Shown here piece after piece: positions 24,595-36,520 of a stretch of 64,000 nucleotides of DNA. The notes below the pieces were generated by a model, which ran no database searches, had not been told where the DNA came from, and saw only the letters and a list, made by a program, of their open reading frames with translations. Position 1 is the first letter of the stretch, and each line of letters starts with the position of its first letter. The translations under genes were made by a program, and so were the position numbers. This DNA is from Atrina japonica. Lineage: Eukaryota; Mollusca; Bivalvia; Pterioida; Pinnidae. The DNA lies in NCBI GenBank assembly GCA_030159075.1, contig BROG01000560.1:248001-312000 (forward strand). Reading direction: 5' to 3'.

Positions 24595-26605
24595 CACATA
24601 GTGTAACACCCTACTCAGTTACCGTGTCACACCTGACTCATTTCCCATGTTACACCCTACTCAGTTACCATGTCACACCTGACTCATTTACCATGTTACA
24701 CACTACTCAGTTACTGTGTCACACCTGACTCATTTACCATGTCACACCTGACTCATTTACAATGTTATACACTCTTCAGTTACCGTGTCACACCTGACTC
24801 ATTTACCATGTTACACACTACTCAGTTACCATGTCCCCTACTCAGTAACCATGTTACACACTTCTCAGTTACCATGTCACACCTGACTCATTTACCATGT
24901 CACACCTGACTCATTTACCATGTTACACACTACTCAGTTACCATGTCACACCTGACTCATTTACCATGTTACACCCTACTCAGTTACCATGTCACACCCT
25001 ACTCAGTTACCATGTCACACCTGACTCATTTACCATGTCACACCTGACTCATTTACCATGTTACACACTACTCAGTTACCATGTCCCCTACTCAGTAACC
25101 ATGTTACACACTTCTCAGTTACCATGTCACACCTGACTCATTTACCATGTCACACCTGACTCATTTCCCATGTTACACCCTACTCAGTTACCATGTCACA
25201 CCTGACTCATTTACCATGTTACACCCTACTCAGTTACCATGTCACACCTGACTCATTTCCCATGTTACACCCTACTCAGTTACCATGTCACACCTGACTC
25301 ATTTACCATGTTACATCCTACTCAGTTACCGTGTCACACCTGACTCATTTACCATGTCACATCCTACTCATTTACCATGTTACACCTGAATTATTTACCA
25401 TGTCACACACTACTTTGTTACCATGTTACACACTACTCAGTTACCCTACACCTGACTCATTTACCATGTCACATCCTACTCATTTACCATGTTACACACT
25501 ACTCAGTTACCATGTCACACACTACTTTGTTACCATGTTACACACTACTCGGTTACCGTGTTACACCCGACTCATTCATCATGTCACACATTACTCAGTT
25601 ATCATGTTACACCTAACTCATTTACCATGTCACACCCTATTTAGTTACCATGTTACACCCTACTTAGTTACCATGTCACACCTGAATCATTTACCATGTT
25701 ACATCCTACTCAGTTTTAGTGTCACACCTGACTCATTTACCATGTCACAATCTCAGTTACCATGTTGTACCCTACTCAGTTACCGTGTCACACCTGACTC
25801 ATTTACCATTTCACACCCAACTCAGTTACCGTGTCACACCTGACTCATTTACCATTTCTCACCCTACTCAATTACTGTGTCACACCCTACTCAGTTACCA
25901 TATCACACCTGACAGTTACTGTGTCACACTTGACTCATTTACCATTTCACACCCAACCCAGTTACCGTGTCACACCTGACTCATTTACCATTTTTCACCC
26001 TACTCAGTTACTGTGTCACACCCTACTCAGTTACCATATCACACATGACACAGTTACTGTGACACTTGACTCATTTACCATGCCACAACCTACTCATTTA
26101 CCATGTTACACACTGCTTAGTTACCGTGTCACATCCGACTCAGTTACCATGTTACACCCTACTCAGTTACCGTGTCACACCTGACTCATTTACCATGTCC
26201 CCTACTCAGTTACCATGTTACACTCTACTCAGTTACAGTGTCACATCTGACTCAGTTACCATGTTACACTCTACTCATTTACCGTGTCAAACCTGACTCA
26301 TTTACCATTTCACACACTACTCAGTTACCATGTTGCACCCTACTCAGCTACCATGTCCCCTACTCAGTTAACATGTGACCGTGTCACACCTGACTCATTT
26401 ACCATATCCCCTACTCAGTTACCATGTTACACCCTACTCAGTTACCGTGTCACACCTGACTCATTTACCATGTCCCCTACTCAGTTACCATGTTACACCC
26501 TACTCAGTTACCGTGTCACACCTGACTCATTTACCATGTCCCCTACTCAGTTACCATGTTGCACCCTACTCAGTTACCATGTCACACCCTACTCAGTTAC
26601 CATAG
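24595..26605. repeat. 2-kb satellite: 23-bp monomers in alternating pairs (46-bp dimer), about 85 monomers
   Basis: Monomer types CCATGTCACACCTGACTCAT(TTA) and CCATGTTACACCCTACTCAG(TTA) alternate, with 20-bp deletion variants (CCATGTCCCCTACTCAGTTA) enriched toward the right. I count about thirty copies of TGACTCA. Three 23-mers make 69 bp, so all forward frames stay open for long stretches. The many apparent proteins here (up to 170 codons) are artefacts. Confidence 0.97.
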
Positions 26606-28659
26606 TATCACAGCTGATTCCCACCATTAATATCACATCAAAAATACTTGTATCAGGTTTTCACTTCGTAATTTACCAGGGTTAGATCAAAACATGATAT
26701 CGTCCTAAATTTTATCGTATTTCCCACCGTATGCTGTATTGTTACAAGGTAGTGTCCAGTTTTTAATGGTGGAGGAAGACATTCCAGTCACACCTGGCGA
26801 TAGGGGTGAGAGACGTTTTGATTTAATAATTACCATATGATATCTGATCTCTTATGTCGTGAAACGATAAGCCACTAACATTTATCACCAAGGCATCTCG
26901 TTACAACTATAATTCTAACACCGATAAATTGCAAGTAGTATTAACCTTGAGGATTGGGTCAAGTATGTGCAGTACTAATCGTTCCACGAGAGCGCTGTAA
27001 ATAATATAATATGTGACATTAAATTCTTTCGTCTGCTGTCAAATTTTATATATTTAGTATACCTATCTCATTCCCTGCAACAAACAACGTGAATCGTTCT
27101 TTACCTCGACTATTACTGTAACGTGTATGTTGGCATAATGAATCGCATTTTTTTATTAACGCTCCGAACGATTTACCAGACGACGGACAAAAATACAGGA
27201 GAGCTAAAAAGTTCTTGCGGTAGGAAATTAATGCTCTTTCCCATATGTATATACTAGTCGATAATGGATATTAGTATCCTGATTACGGATGTGTTATCAT
27301 GGATAATAAAAGTCAGCTGCCTGATGATAAATGATTGTCTATAAAGCTAAACATTTCCCTCTCTAAAAAAGTCCTATCTCCACTTTAGCTTCGCTGTCTG
27401 TAAACAGACATTTAAGTGACGCTCTTTCTGTGGAGTTTTAATCAGTTCTCGGTCATACAGCTGTTGCACCGAAGCCTGGATTAATGCCAGACTGAATAAT
27501 GAGGACATGAGGTCGCGTCGTGATCAGCGCGTGATTCACTCGCCGTAAACAGCGTGCCTGATACGAGGCGTTATGTAAAATATAGATTTTAAGCTAGGCA
27601 GTCGTTCATGATGTATACATGTGTGATTTGTGAATGTTTTAAAATCCTTAATATCAAATATACTCATTTCTTCTTCTTATGCATAATATATATTATGATA
27701 ACTATTTTAACAGCAAGACATTTAGATCTATTTATAATTTTAATTAAATGTAGGATTTATTTTTGGATTTGGATTAAGTGTAGGACTGATTTCTGGTGTG
27801 ACCAGGATGTCAAATTCTCCATGGAACCTGTTAATATAAAAGATCCGTGTTTGTCCAATGTCCTCCATGTTTATGCATTGTCTTATTAACTTCACTACGG
27901 CCAGTATGTCTGTGTTTTATCTGTCATACGTTTCATAACTAGATCCAGCAATGACTGACTATTTTAAACAATATAGAGTAATTTCCCTTGACCCCAATGT
28001 TCGATGGACAACCTAACAGATTGAAATCTGTATTGTCAAACAAAGGATATGAAATCTTGGTTGGCTTATTGGGGGGTGTGGTGTAGTGGTCTCTTGAAAA
28101 GTCTGATAAACAGTTATTACTTTACCATTTAACCTGTTCAGAGTTTTAATAACTACTCATAAAAAAGGATCATCCTTTAACTAGTTCTGTCTAGTAAGAT
28201 TTTATTTCATTTTCTCATTGATTTATTTATTTTGATACTAACATTTAATATCGATTTATATATCTAATGTATCGCAACACCCCGTTTGGTTCCCCACAGC
28301 TCGTACATGAGGGCATTACATGTAATCAGAATTACTATGTTGACCAAAGGTATTTAACCTTTTGTTACATTTGTCAATCAGGAGTTCACGGACTTTTAAA
28401 TTCTCATTAATATTGTGTTTTCTTGGGCATTTCCTTCGCTTGTGCAAACTATATGTACCTCCACGCAATATTGAAATGGGGGACAATAAGGGTACAAATA
28501 ATTATATTTCAGAACATTCATTAGGATAGATGACTAAAATACATGCGGACAAAATTATTTTATGCATTTAAACTCCTACGAGCTGAAATATCATTTGAAC
28601 TATAGCAATCTGTTTTTACGTCACCCGTTTTCAAGTACCACAGGACAAAAATTTAGCCT
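26606..28659. other. No gene recognised over 2 kb
   Basis: 27797-27862 is a diverged relative of 5312-5410 (CTCCATGGAACCTGTTAATA, GATCCGTGTTTGTCCAATGT). The frame at 27608-27889 runs into it and has a hydrophobic but AT-driven composition. Confidence 0.5.
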
Positions 28660-29270
28660 TGCACACACCCCATAAAGGGTCGAAGAGGTCAAATGTGTTC
28701 AGCTTTAAAATATTACTTTTGAACCAAAATTTAAACACTTGTCAAAGTTTCAAGACCATTGGTTCAAAGCTTATCTGGTTTTAGAATGTTTAAAGTTGCT
28801 ATTTTTATTTAAATCTTTCTTGTAAATACAGGCTAATGGAAAGTATCTGACATGAAAAATATTTAGATTTGTTAAAATGTCAAGGTCATTGGTTCTCGGC
28901 TAGTATAACTGAAATTGTCAATTTCCCTCATTAACCAACATTAACTTGTATTTGAAATCTATTGGGTCTGACATAAAGAATATCTCATCAAAATATCAAG
29001 GTCATTGGTTCAAAGGTTAAATGTTCTTGAGTTAACTGAAAGTGCCAAATTTCTTTTAAAATTATCAACTTTATTTGTATGGGGACTAGTATATGAAATT
29101 TGAAAGTTGATGGGTCTGGCATGAAGAATATTTTGTTAAAATTGTCGAGGCAATAGGGTCAAAGTTTATAGGTCACCTGCCATTGTGCACTGAAATGTCA
29201 GTTTCTTAAAAACGTCAACTTGTTTGCACATTTGAGTTAACAGCAAAGCATCAGGGGCATTAGATGTGTG
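28660..29270. repeat. Long dispersed repeat with ~140-bp internal units
   Basis: The words AAAATGTCAAGGTCATTGGT, TCTGACATAAAGAATAT and TTAACTTGTATTTGAAAT recur three to four times between 28740 and 29200. An end-like CAAAGTTTATAGGTCACCTG resembles GGTCACCTGAG at the start of the 59.4-kb copy. Confidence 0.7.
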
Positions 29271-29499
29271 TTCTTTTTAATTTCACAAAAAAGAGGTATA
29301 CACAGGCATACATATTCTTAAATTCCTATATATTTTGTGAAAATTGCTTGAAAAACCAAGGTTTGTCACTTTTTCAATTGCAATCGATTAACTCAACCTT
29401 ACATTTGTATAACATATAAGTTGAAATTTTAGCGAGATGCAAATTAATTTAGCGTTTTGTCCTAAAAATATATGGGGCCCCGTTTTACTTTTTAATACC

Positions 29500-29726
29500 A
29501 GTTAGTGATATCACTCTTTCGAATAGGTGATATCACTTATTCGAAAAGATGATATCACCCATTCGAATAGGTGATATCACTTTTATAAATTCTTAAGTGA
29601 TATCACTTATACGAATGAGTGATATCACCTATTCGAATGAAATATATTACCTATCTAAATGAATGAGTGATATCACCTACTCGAATAAGTGATATCAGTT
29701 ATTCGACTAAATGATATCACCTATTC

Positions 29727-29728
<2 letters not shown>
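29500..29728. repeat. Dyad-rich tandem array, TGATATCAC alternating with ATTCGAAT
   Basis: Units of about 20-21 bp built from two perfect palindromes (GTGATATCAC and ATTCGAAT), for example GGTGATATCACTTATTCGAA. About 11 copies. Each unit is its own complement, so either strand can fold at many registers. Confidence 0.9.

Positions 29729-29786
<58 letters not shown>
29729..29786. repeat. (AT)n microsatellite
   Basis: A pure AT run directly abutting the palindromic array, whose last unit ends in ATTCGAAT. Confidence 0.97.
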
Positions 29787-29788
<2 letters not shown>

Positions 29789-29904
29789 TAAATATCACTA
29801 CAGCATTGAACATTAACTATGGACCTTGGATCAGAAAGTTTTCTATTCTGTGAAAATAAATCATACAAACAGCACAAATACAGAAATAACAAGGTACCTA
29901 TAAA

Positions 29905-29998
29905 CTCATCATGCCCCGGCTGGGGTTCCAAGTCTCGACCTATGGCACCAGTCGGCTGGCCCTCATGCACGACGTCCTAACCACTACGACATCTACGC
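29905..29998 (-). repeat. tRNA-like SINE head
   Basis: The minus strand reads GTAGTGGTTAGGACGTCGTG (A-box-like) and ATAGGTCGAGACTTGGAACC (B-box-like). It is separate from the LINE fragment that follows. Confidence 0.4.
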
Positions 29999-30000
29999 AT

Positions 30001-30890
30001 TCACAAAAATGAATGTTTAGATGACCGTGAGTAGAATTCCGAACATGAGAATTCGGTCATAGAGAAAGGTGAAAGGTATTTAATCCTAATGTATTCTGTT
30101 TGTTTTTCAATGGAAATTAGCTCATTTGATATTTCATAGAACATGAAAAGGCCGGCATCTGTTCTCCTGTATGATACCTCTCTCTCCATTTTAAGTTATT
30201 TAACATGTCACTAACACTTGATGTGTTTCTATGCCTGTTAGTGATATATCTAGCAGCCCTTGGTTGAATTATTTCTAATTTATTTATGTCCTCGGTAAGG
30301 TAAGGATCCCACACTTGACGTGGCATATTCTAGTGATGCTCTTATTAGGGACCTTGTATGCTTGTTCCTTTGTTAAGGTGGAACTGATGTTAAGGTTCCT
30401 TCGGAGAAAGCCAAGTGTGTTGTTTGCCTTGTTGCATATGTTGTTAATGTGACTGTGCCATATTAGGTCAGATTGAATTGTAACCCCCTAGATATTTTCA
30501 CTTGTCAACATGTTGTAATGTGTGGCCATGTAAAGTGACATTGTACATGAAGGGGTCTTTATGTCTACTGATGGATAAAACATTACACTTGTCTGGCTGA
30601 AAGGCTATTCTCCATGTGTTTTCCCAAATATTTAGTTTGTCAGGATTTTTTTTGAAAGGTTTTACAGTCAATTTTAGATTTTATTACAAGGTAATATATT
30701 GTGTCATCGGCAGATAGTCGTATGGTGGAGTTTACGCTTATGTAAAACAAGAACAGACTTGGGCCCAAAACAGAGCCTTGACGCACACCTGACATTACAG
30801 GGACATTTCGCCCTCAAGGATAACTGCCTGGGTACGATGTGATAGGAAGCCCTGTATCCAAGCATTTGTTTTACCCTGTATCCCATAATG
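30001..30890 (-). pseudogene. Decayed LINE (non-LTR retrotransposon) reverse-transcriptase fragment
   Basis: On the minus strand at about 30811-30690 one frame reads SGVRQGSVLGPSLFLFYIS followed by TIRLSADDTIYYL. This is the conserved LINE RT block (G-x-x-QGSVLGP-x-LFL-x-YI) and the catalytic F/YADD motif, here SADD. The usual NDLP-type loop between them appears deleted. Further on (30326-30117) a second frame reads WDPYLTEDINKLE, then RAARYITNRHRNTSSVSDML. This is the typical stretch after the RT domain in Jockey/CR1-like LINEs. The C-terminal tail continues in a different frame (30189-30001, FYEISNELISIEK). Frame changes, the deletion and no intact endonuclease show a dead fragment. Confidence 0.82.
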
Positions 30891-31097
30891 ATTCATTTTA
30901 TGGATGAGTTAATAAAATCCTCGTGCTATTCCAAAGTACGACATTTTAACAACATATCAATTAACAAGCAAAGAGTCGGCCTTATGACCCTTGTGTCTCT
31001 TCTATTACCATGGGGTCAAAATATTGTAAAGATTTTGTGATATGATGGATAAGCATGTCTAAAATTTTAAAGTGTGTGTGCATGTCTGCCTGTGCTT

Positions 31098-31100
<3 letters not shown>

Positions 31101-31170
<70 letters not shown>
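31101..31170. repeat. (GA)n microsatellite
   Basis: A pure AG/GA run of about 70 bp, producing an RERERE frame of no meaning. Confidence 0.97.
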
Positions 31171-31172
<2 letters not shown>

Positions 31173-31659
31173 ATTGCATTCTTATGATGTTGGTGTTTCG
31201 ATACCTAGATCTACATATATAAATGAAAAAGAACCAGGTTCAGACAGAAAAGACAAATAGACTTAAATGTAACCTCTGAGTTGCCGTGCTAGCATCTTCA
31301 GCAATCTCTAACTGTTACAGATATATCTTCATCTCCTTTGAAAGAAGATATGATTAAAACCTGTCTATCACCCATCACTGATAAGTTTTAACACTGTTAG
31401 GGAGATAAAACGTGTGTGGGAAAAATTCGCTTGATCATTTCTTTTTTACCAACCGGATAGATTTAACGTATTTTAACGTTCTGTGAAAGTCAGATAGGAT
31501 GTCAGTTCAGAAAGAATGTTGCAAGAAGGGGAAACCCAGATGGTACTTAATGAGTCAAGAGGCGCCCGACCTACAACACACTATCTGAGATACAAAAGGA
31601 TGTTCACTCGCGGAATTTATCTAGGCATATTTTAGATAGAATATCTCACATGAACTTAT
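31171..31659. other. No gene recognised
   Basis: No supported feature. Confidence 0.5.
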
Positions 31660-32475
31660 ATTTTTAACTCGTTATAACGACTTAGCTAACTCGTTATAAC
31701 GAATTTTCTACGTCTGATATCAGAAAGTTGTCATATAATTGCATTTGTTTGCCTAAAATTATTGTTTTTCTGTCGTTTTTTTTCCTGATAGAAAAATAGA
31801 TTTTTGGTTTTAGGGTGGACGGTAAACTTAGAAAAAATAGAATGACCTAATTTTCTCTCAACTTTATGACATCAGACGGAGAAAAATCTTACGACTTTTT
31901 TAATTGCCCCGAGCAAAATTCGAACCCACATCTCGAGTATGAAGATGTTGTGATCATCAATCGAAGATCTCAATCACTGAGTCATCATCTGATTTCATAC
32001 CCTGAAATCTCAAGTGATATTTATGTGTCAAAACCACTCATTATTCATATTTCCCTCGTTGTGCACTTCTCTTAATCCGTAAAAATGTTCTAGAACCCGG
32101 TATGGGTCAATTTTCTACGAGTGACCGGGTATGATTTTTTGCACATATTTATAGCTTTTCTATGCGGGTCACCTTTGTACATTACACCGGCAAAAGAAGG
32201 TATTTTTGCTTCCTTCCACTCTGAACTAAAGGGCAATAATGATTTAGCTAACTTAATTTCGACGAATTGTTGTTTTTAGTTGTTTTATCGTTATCATAAC
32301 TTAATTATCTTGTTATAACGAGTTAATTAAGTAGTTATAACGAGATAGCTAAGTCGTTATAGCAAGTTAATTAAGTCGTTATAACGAGTTAGCTAAGTCA
32401 TAACGAATTAATAAGTCGTTATAATGAGTTAGGTAAGTCATTATAACGAGTTAGTTAAGACGTAGAATCGTCCAT
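31660..32475. mobile_element. Foldback-like element with CGTTATAACGAGTTA iteron arms
   Basis: The left arm (31664-31712) reads AACTCGTTATAACGACTTAG, then a second ACTCGTTATAACGAATTTT, then CTACGTC. The right arm (32285-32470) has eight or so units of GTTATAACGAGTTAGCTAAG in the opposite sense, ending GACGTAGAATCG. The interior has a 69-codon frame (31866-32075) with no known domain. The core CGTTATAACG is shared with the 12.3-kb foldback, though the spacers differ. Confidence 0.6.
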
Positions 32476-32509
32476 TTTCTGTCGTCGTCTGCTCGTTAAC
32501 TTTTTCATT

Positions 32510-33621
32510 TAAACGACTTCTTCTCAAGAACCACTGGACAAATTTCAACCAAATTTGTCAGGGAGCTTTGTCCAATGAACTATAAATGGTCAGAGGAGTT
32601 TCAAACTGTGTATACATGATTCTATGTCAATATCTACAAAGTTTGCGAATAAAAAACGAAACCTACAATGTATAAACGAGCCACTAGGGGGCACTTCACT
32701 AATTTTTTTTTTTTATAAAAATAGCTTTATAAATCAAAACTTATTGACTTTTTATATACTAAAATATATTGGCAATTATCTAAGTGTCATGACAAAATTT
32801 CAATGTCATTGGGTCAAAGGTCGCAGACACCTCAATAAAGAGAAAATATATGATTTTTTTTCTTTTGTCAAATTTTAGACATTTTCAATTTCTACTCAAA
32901 AACCATTGGGCCAATTTAAATCATACTTGACATACAGTATCCTACATAAAATTTGTGGAAGAAAAGTGGCTAGGACCATGGCTTCATGGCTAAAAATAAC
33001 AAAAAGTCACAGATATTTTTATTTAATACGTGTATCTCCGCTATCTCGAATATTTGAAGCAAAAATGTTCTACACAAAAGATCTACAAAAAAGTCAACAG
33101 GGAAAAAATTGTCTGGCCGATGCTTATGGTGGTTTTTCCCCTTTTATGTGTATTTTTAACGTATTTGCTGTTCTGGTCATTATCAAGTATAATAAATTGA
33201 GAGAAATGAAAGATGAAAAATATGTTCTGCACGCAAAGATCACCAACAAAGTCAACAGGGTCGATATTGCCTTGTCGACGCTTATGGGAGTTATTTCTCC
33301 CCTAACCAACTTGGATTTTTCATGTTCTTGTTTTTGCTGTTCCTGGTCATTATCTTGAAAAGTATAATAGACAGAGGAAAAAATGAAGGAAGACAAAAAT
33401 GTTCGGCACGCAAAGATCTGCAAAAAGTCACATGAAAACAAGCTAAGATCCATAGGGGCTCCGAAATGGATAAAAATTTGGTACATCTTTAAAAATCTTC
33501 TTGGTAAACAGAAATATGATCAGTTTTTTTTATCATCAATTAGACATTTTTGGCAATGTCATCTGCAATGTTGACCAAATTTGCTAGATGAGCGTCTTAA
33601 GGCCCCTTGGGCCTCTTGTTA
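32510..33621 (-). repeat. Long dispersed repeat, reverse-oriented relative of 59410-60242
   Basis: Starts ACTTCTTCTCAAGAACCACT and ends AAGGCCCCTTGGGCCTCTTG. Internal ~175-bp units carry AAAGATCTACAAAAAAGTCA, the exact complement of TGACTTTTTTGTAGATCTTT in the 59-60 kb copy. The apparent 150-residue (32906) and 120-residue frames lie wholly inside it. Confidence 0.85.
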
Positions 33622-33737
33622 TAGAAGACCGCGTCTCTTCATGCCAGATAAATTACCTAAATTCCACGAACACTAAAAACCTTTGTGATCCAGGGATCAG
33701 TTATATGCAGATGGCAACAAAATGGATCGCGTTGAAA

Positions 33738-33845
33738 CACAGTGTAACCTCGCTATTAAGACCACCTAACTGACTGACTGGAAGTGGTCTTATTAGCGAA
33801 GTGGTCTCCTAAATAAGATGGTCTTCAGGAGAGTTTCCACTTTAC
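33738..33845. mobile_element. Short pogo-like MITE with internal hairpin
   Basis: CAGTGTAACCTCGCTATTAA begins it. AATCGC-type arms TCGCTATTAAGACCAC and GTGGTCTTATTAGCGA form a stem (33751-33799), and AGAGTTTCCACTTT closes it. Related to 2178-2361. Confidence 0.55.
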
Positions 33846-34269
33846 CGTAGAATAATAATAAAACTGATGTCCACCATATCTAAGTTAACAAATATTACTA
33901 GAATAAAGCGAAATCATATTAGTTACAAATTAAATATGGATTTTAGTACTCGACACTCTTTAATATTATGCAACCCAGTCATACAGTAGTTAAATGTCGG
34001 TCAGAATAATTTAAACTTCTGATAGAAGGTAAACAAAGGTGTCAACACTTTTAAATGTCAGGGGTTAAATTTTGATCAGGGCAATTTGAATAAATACATT
34101 GTAGCTCCAGGTCAATAGGGTCACAAATATGTCATTAAATCATTCTAATGTTACAGAATATAATGCACTAAAACTGCACTAATTAGAACAATGTTAAAAG
34201 GTTGCTAAGGTCAACTATGTGTCATATTGCGACGTGTGCTACGCATACATATTTATATCATATTCTCAA
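33846..34269. other. No gene recognised
   Basis: AT-rich, unremarkable. Confidence 0.5.
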
Positions 34270-34805
34270 TTTTTAGCCGGGCATATCGCCAAATAACAGA
34301 ACCGGCTTTGGCGCATATATCTGTAGTCTCCATATTACCGCCAGGATTAAACTACGTGCAGCGATATGATATAGTGCTTGTATAAATGCTGGTAAAATTC
34401 TGATGTTGTTTTCGCAGTCGTTTCGATATATTCTAAATTATTCATATTAATGTGGATTTTTCTATTTATGAATTCTAGTAAATGTTTGTAACGGTTCAGT
34501 TTATCAGTTTGTATCATTCCGCATACGAAATGTCAGAGAGAGGGGGTTAGACTGATCGGGAGAAAGATATCGTGGTCTCAGTATTACCGTCAGAAAGAAA
34601 CTGCATGCGCCGATATGATATAGTGCGTAAATGTTATGTAAAAACGTGTATTGAAATTCCCTGATATTGTTCCTACAGTGATTTCCTCTAATTGTAAATT
34701 GTAGTAAATGGGAAACAATTTGTATATTTCCGCACACGAAGAGCCAGAGAGGGCTAGACCGGATTCAGGAAAGATAGCGTGGCTCCATATAACCATCAGA
34801 ATGAC
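34270..34805. repeat. Diverged tandem duplication, ~240-290-bp units
   Basis: CGATATGATATAGTGC occurs at 34362 and 34611. TCCGCATACGAAATGTCAGA (34518) corresponds to TCCGCACACGAAGAGCCAGA (34729). TCTCCATATTACCG, TCTCAGTATTACCG and CTCCATATAACCA mark three unit edges. The antisense frames here are not conserved between units. Confidence 0.75.
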
Positions 34806-35049
34806 AACTTTTTCAACAGATTTCAAATAAATATTCTGTCTTCCGCGATTTAATACACGTTTTTGGGGCTAACAGTATTTGTTTATATAAAAATTGTTTT
34901 ATCACAACCTATTTTATTTCTGATCATTTTTGCACGGTTAGTTGGAAAGCTGTAACTATATATAAAATAGTATATCATAAATCTATTTCGTATTTGTACC
35001 TCTGGATCTACCTGGGGAATACATAAAAGCATAAAAATATTTACGTAAC

Positions 35050-36092
35050 CTCGTGTAAATCCGAGTGTAAAAATATTATATCTACATTGTTAGCGTATCC
35101 CGGTGTAAGTCTGAGTTGAGTGTAAAAATATTTATTATACTATATTTAATACCGTAATTCCCTTCAGTCTTGGAAATGTTTCATATTCTAGTAAACGAGT
35201 CACGTAAAACTTTCCTTTTCAGCGTAAGAATCATGAACTCAATGTTCAGCGTAATCTTAAAACCATACATAAAGCCTATCACAAAGGTAAAAATCACTGA
35301 AAGGGAAACACGAGACTACAAGCACATTTATAGCCTACAGGCCCATATCGCTATCAGGTCATGTACCAGCAGACCATCGTATGGCTTCAGGTTACAAAAA
35401 AAAAAAGAAATAAGGCCTAATGAAAAGTGTCAAGCATCTATTGATACGATTTGTTTGCCATCAATGGATATTCATATAAACCGTGTGAAATTTCGTGTGA
35501 AATGGGAATGTGCAAACAGCTGCTTGGTAAAAATGTCAAACTGAGTTGTCACAATTAATATTAGCTGTCTCACTTCTTGTAAGTAACATCTTTCTATAAC
35601 AAATAGTATCAGAATTCAATCGCAAACTCGTTGTAAATACATTATACTTTTTGATTTCAGTAGATAACCTTCCGGTTAAACAAATGATATTGAAAACCAA
35701 TGCTACTCAAAACACAATATTTTCTTTCAAAAGTAAAAAGAAGCAAATAAACCTTCCATTTAGTTTTCCGGACAGAAAAGGGGTACTTCTCATGTCAAAA
35801 CAGCTGTTGAGCGAACGTCATATGACCCCCCGCAAATTCAGTATCCCGGAAATGTAGTATCCAGTAGACACTTCAAAGAAAACAATATTTAAATATAAGG
35901 ATTGTTTTTCATTTTTTTTACCTGTAGAGTCATTATGGAAAAAAATTCAATGTGCAGATGTTACAGAAATAACACATTATATTCGAATGAAGTCAAAAAA
36001 ATGCAATCCTAAATGTAACAGTCTTAATCCGAGCGTAAAATGCCATATCTACTCTGTTAGCGTATACCGGTGTAAATCTGGGTGAAGTTATC
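35050..36092. repeat. Direct repeats (35050-35117, 36021-36092) bracketing two unexplained open frames
   Basis: Both copies carry ATCCGAG(T/C)GTAAAA, ATATCTAC, TGTTAGCGTAT and CCGGTGTAA. Between them lie frames 35170-35544 (124 codons, basic, AT-biased) and 35651-35857 (ending LLSERHMTPRKFSIPEM). The second is preceded by an acceptor-like TTTTTGATTTCAG. I found no phase-compatible strong donor to join them and recognise no family. This could be a terminal-repeat element with a decayed gene, or chance. Confidence 0.4.
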
Positions 36093-36249
36093 TACACTGT
36101 CATAAATCCAAGTGTTATTTATACAAGGTCGAATGCAAACATGAAACTGATTTCAAAATTGTAACACTAACAAATATCTGTATTTTTGACATAATATATG
36201 ATATGACTAATTTTGTTAAAACACATCATGCTCTGTATGCTTCTACCTG

Positions 36250-36520
36250 TAGATCATATTTGGTGTTTGAATAACCAGGAAGTTATCATATAATTATATA
36301 CAAATTATCTGTAGATATAATGGTTATTAAAACACGGAAGCTCTGTTCTCTTCTTATCATATAATTATATACAAGGTAGTTCTTCTTATCTGTAGATAAT
36401 ATATGTGATAATGTTATTAAAACACGGAAGCTCTGTTCTCTTCTTTGGTGTTTGATACCAGGAAGCTATCATATATTTGTATACAAGATAGTTTTTTCTT
36501 ATTTGTAGATAAAATGACAA
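36250..36520. repeat. Approximately 100-bp unit repeated three times
   Basis: ATTAAAACACGGAAGCTCTG then TTCTCTTCTT occurs at about 36328 and 36417. TGGTGTTTGA with CCAGGAAG occurs at about 36259 and 36446. ATAATTATATACAA with TTATCTGTAGATA recurs three times. Confidence 0.8.

Noticed and set aside
24595..26605. Possible CRISPR-like array
   Set aside because: Units are contiguous with no unique spacers, and the genome is eukaryotic; it is a satellite.
24498..26685. Many overlapping open frames of 68-170 codons
   Set aside because: They lie in the 23-bp satellite. Three monomers equal 69 bp, so all frames stay open; the peptide is only the translated repeat.
27608..27889. 93-codon frame with hydrophobic stretch as a membrane protein
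   Set aside because: Hydrophobicity follows from AT-rich codons, and the 3' half is a dispersed repeat also seen near 5.3 kb.
32624..33574. Frames of 84, 150 and 120 codons on both strands
   Set aside because: They fall wholly inside the long dispersed repeat whose reverse-oriented relative at 59.4-60.2 kb does not keep the frame.
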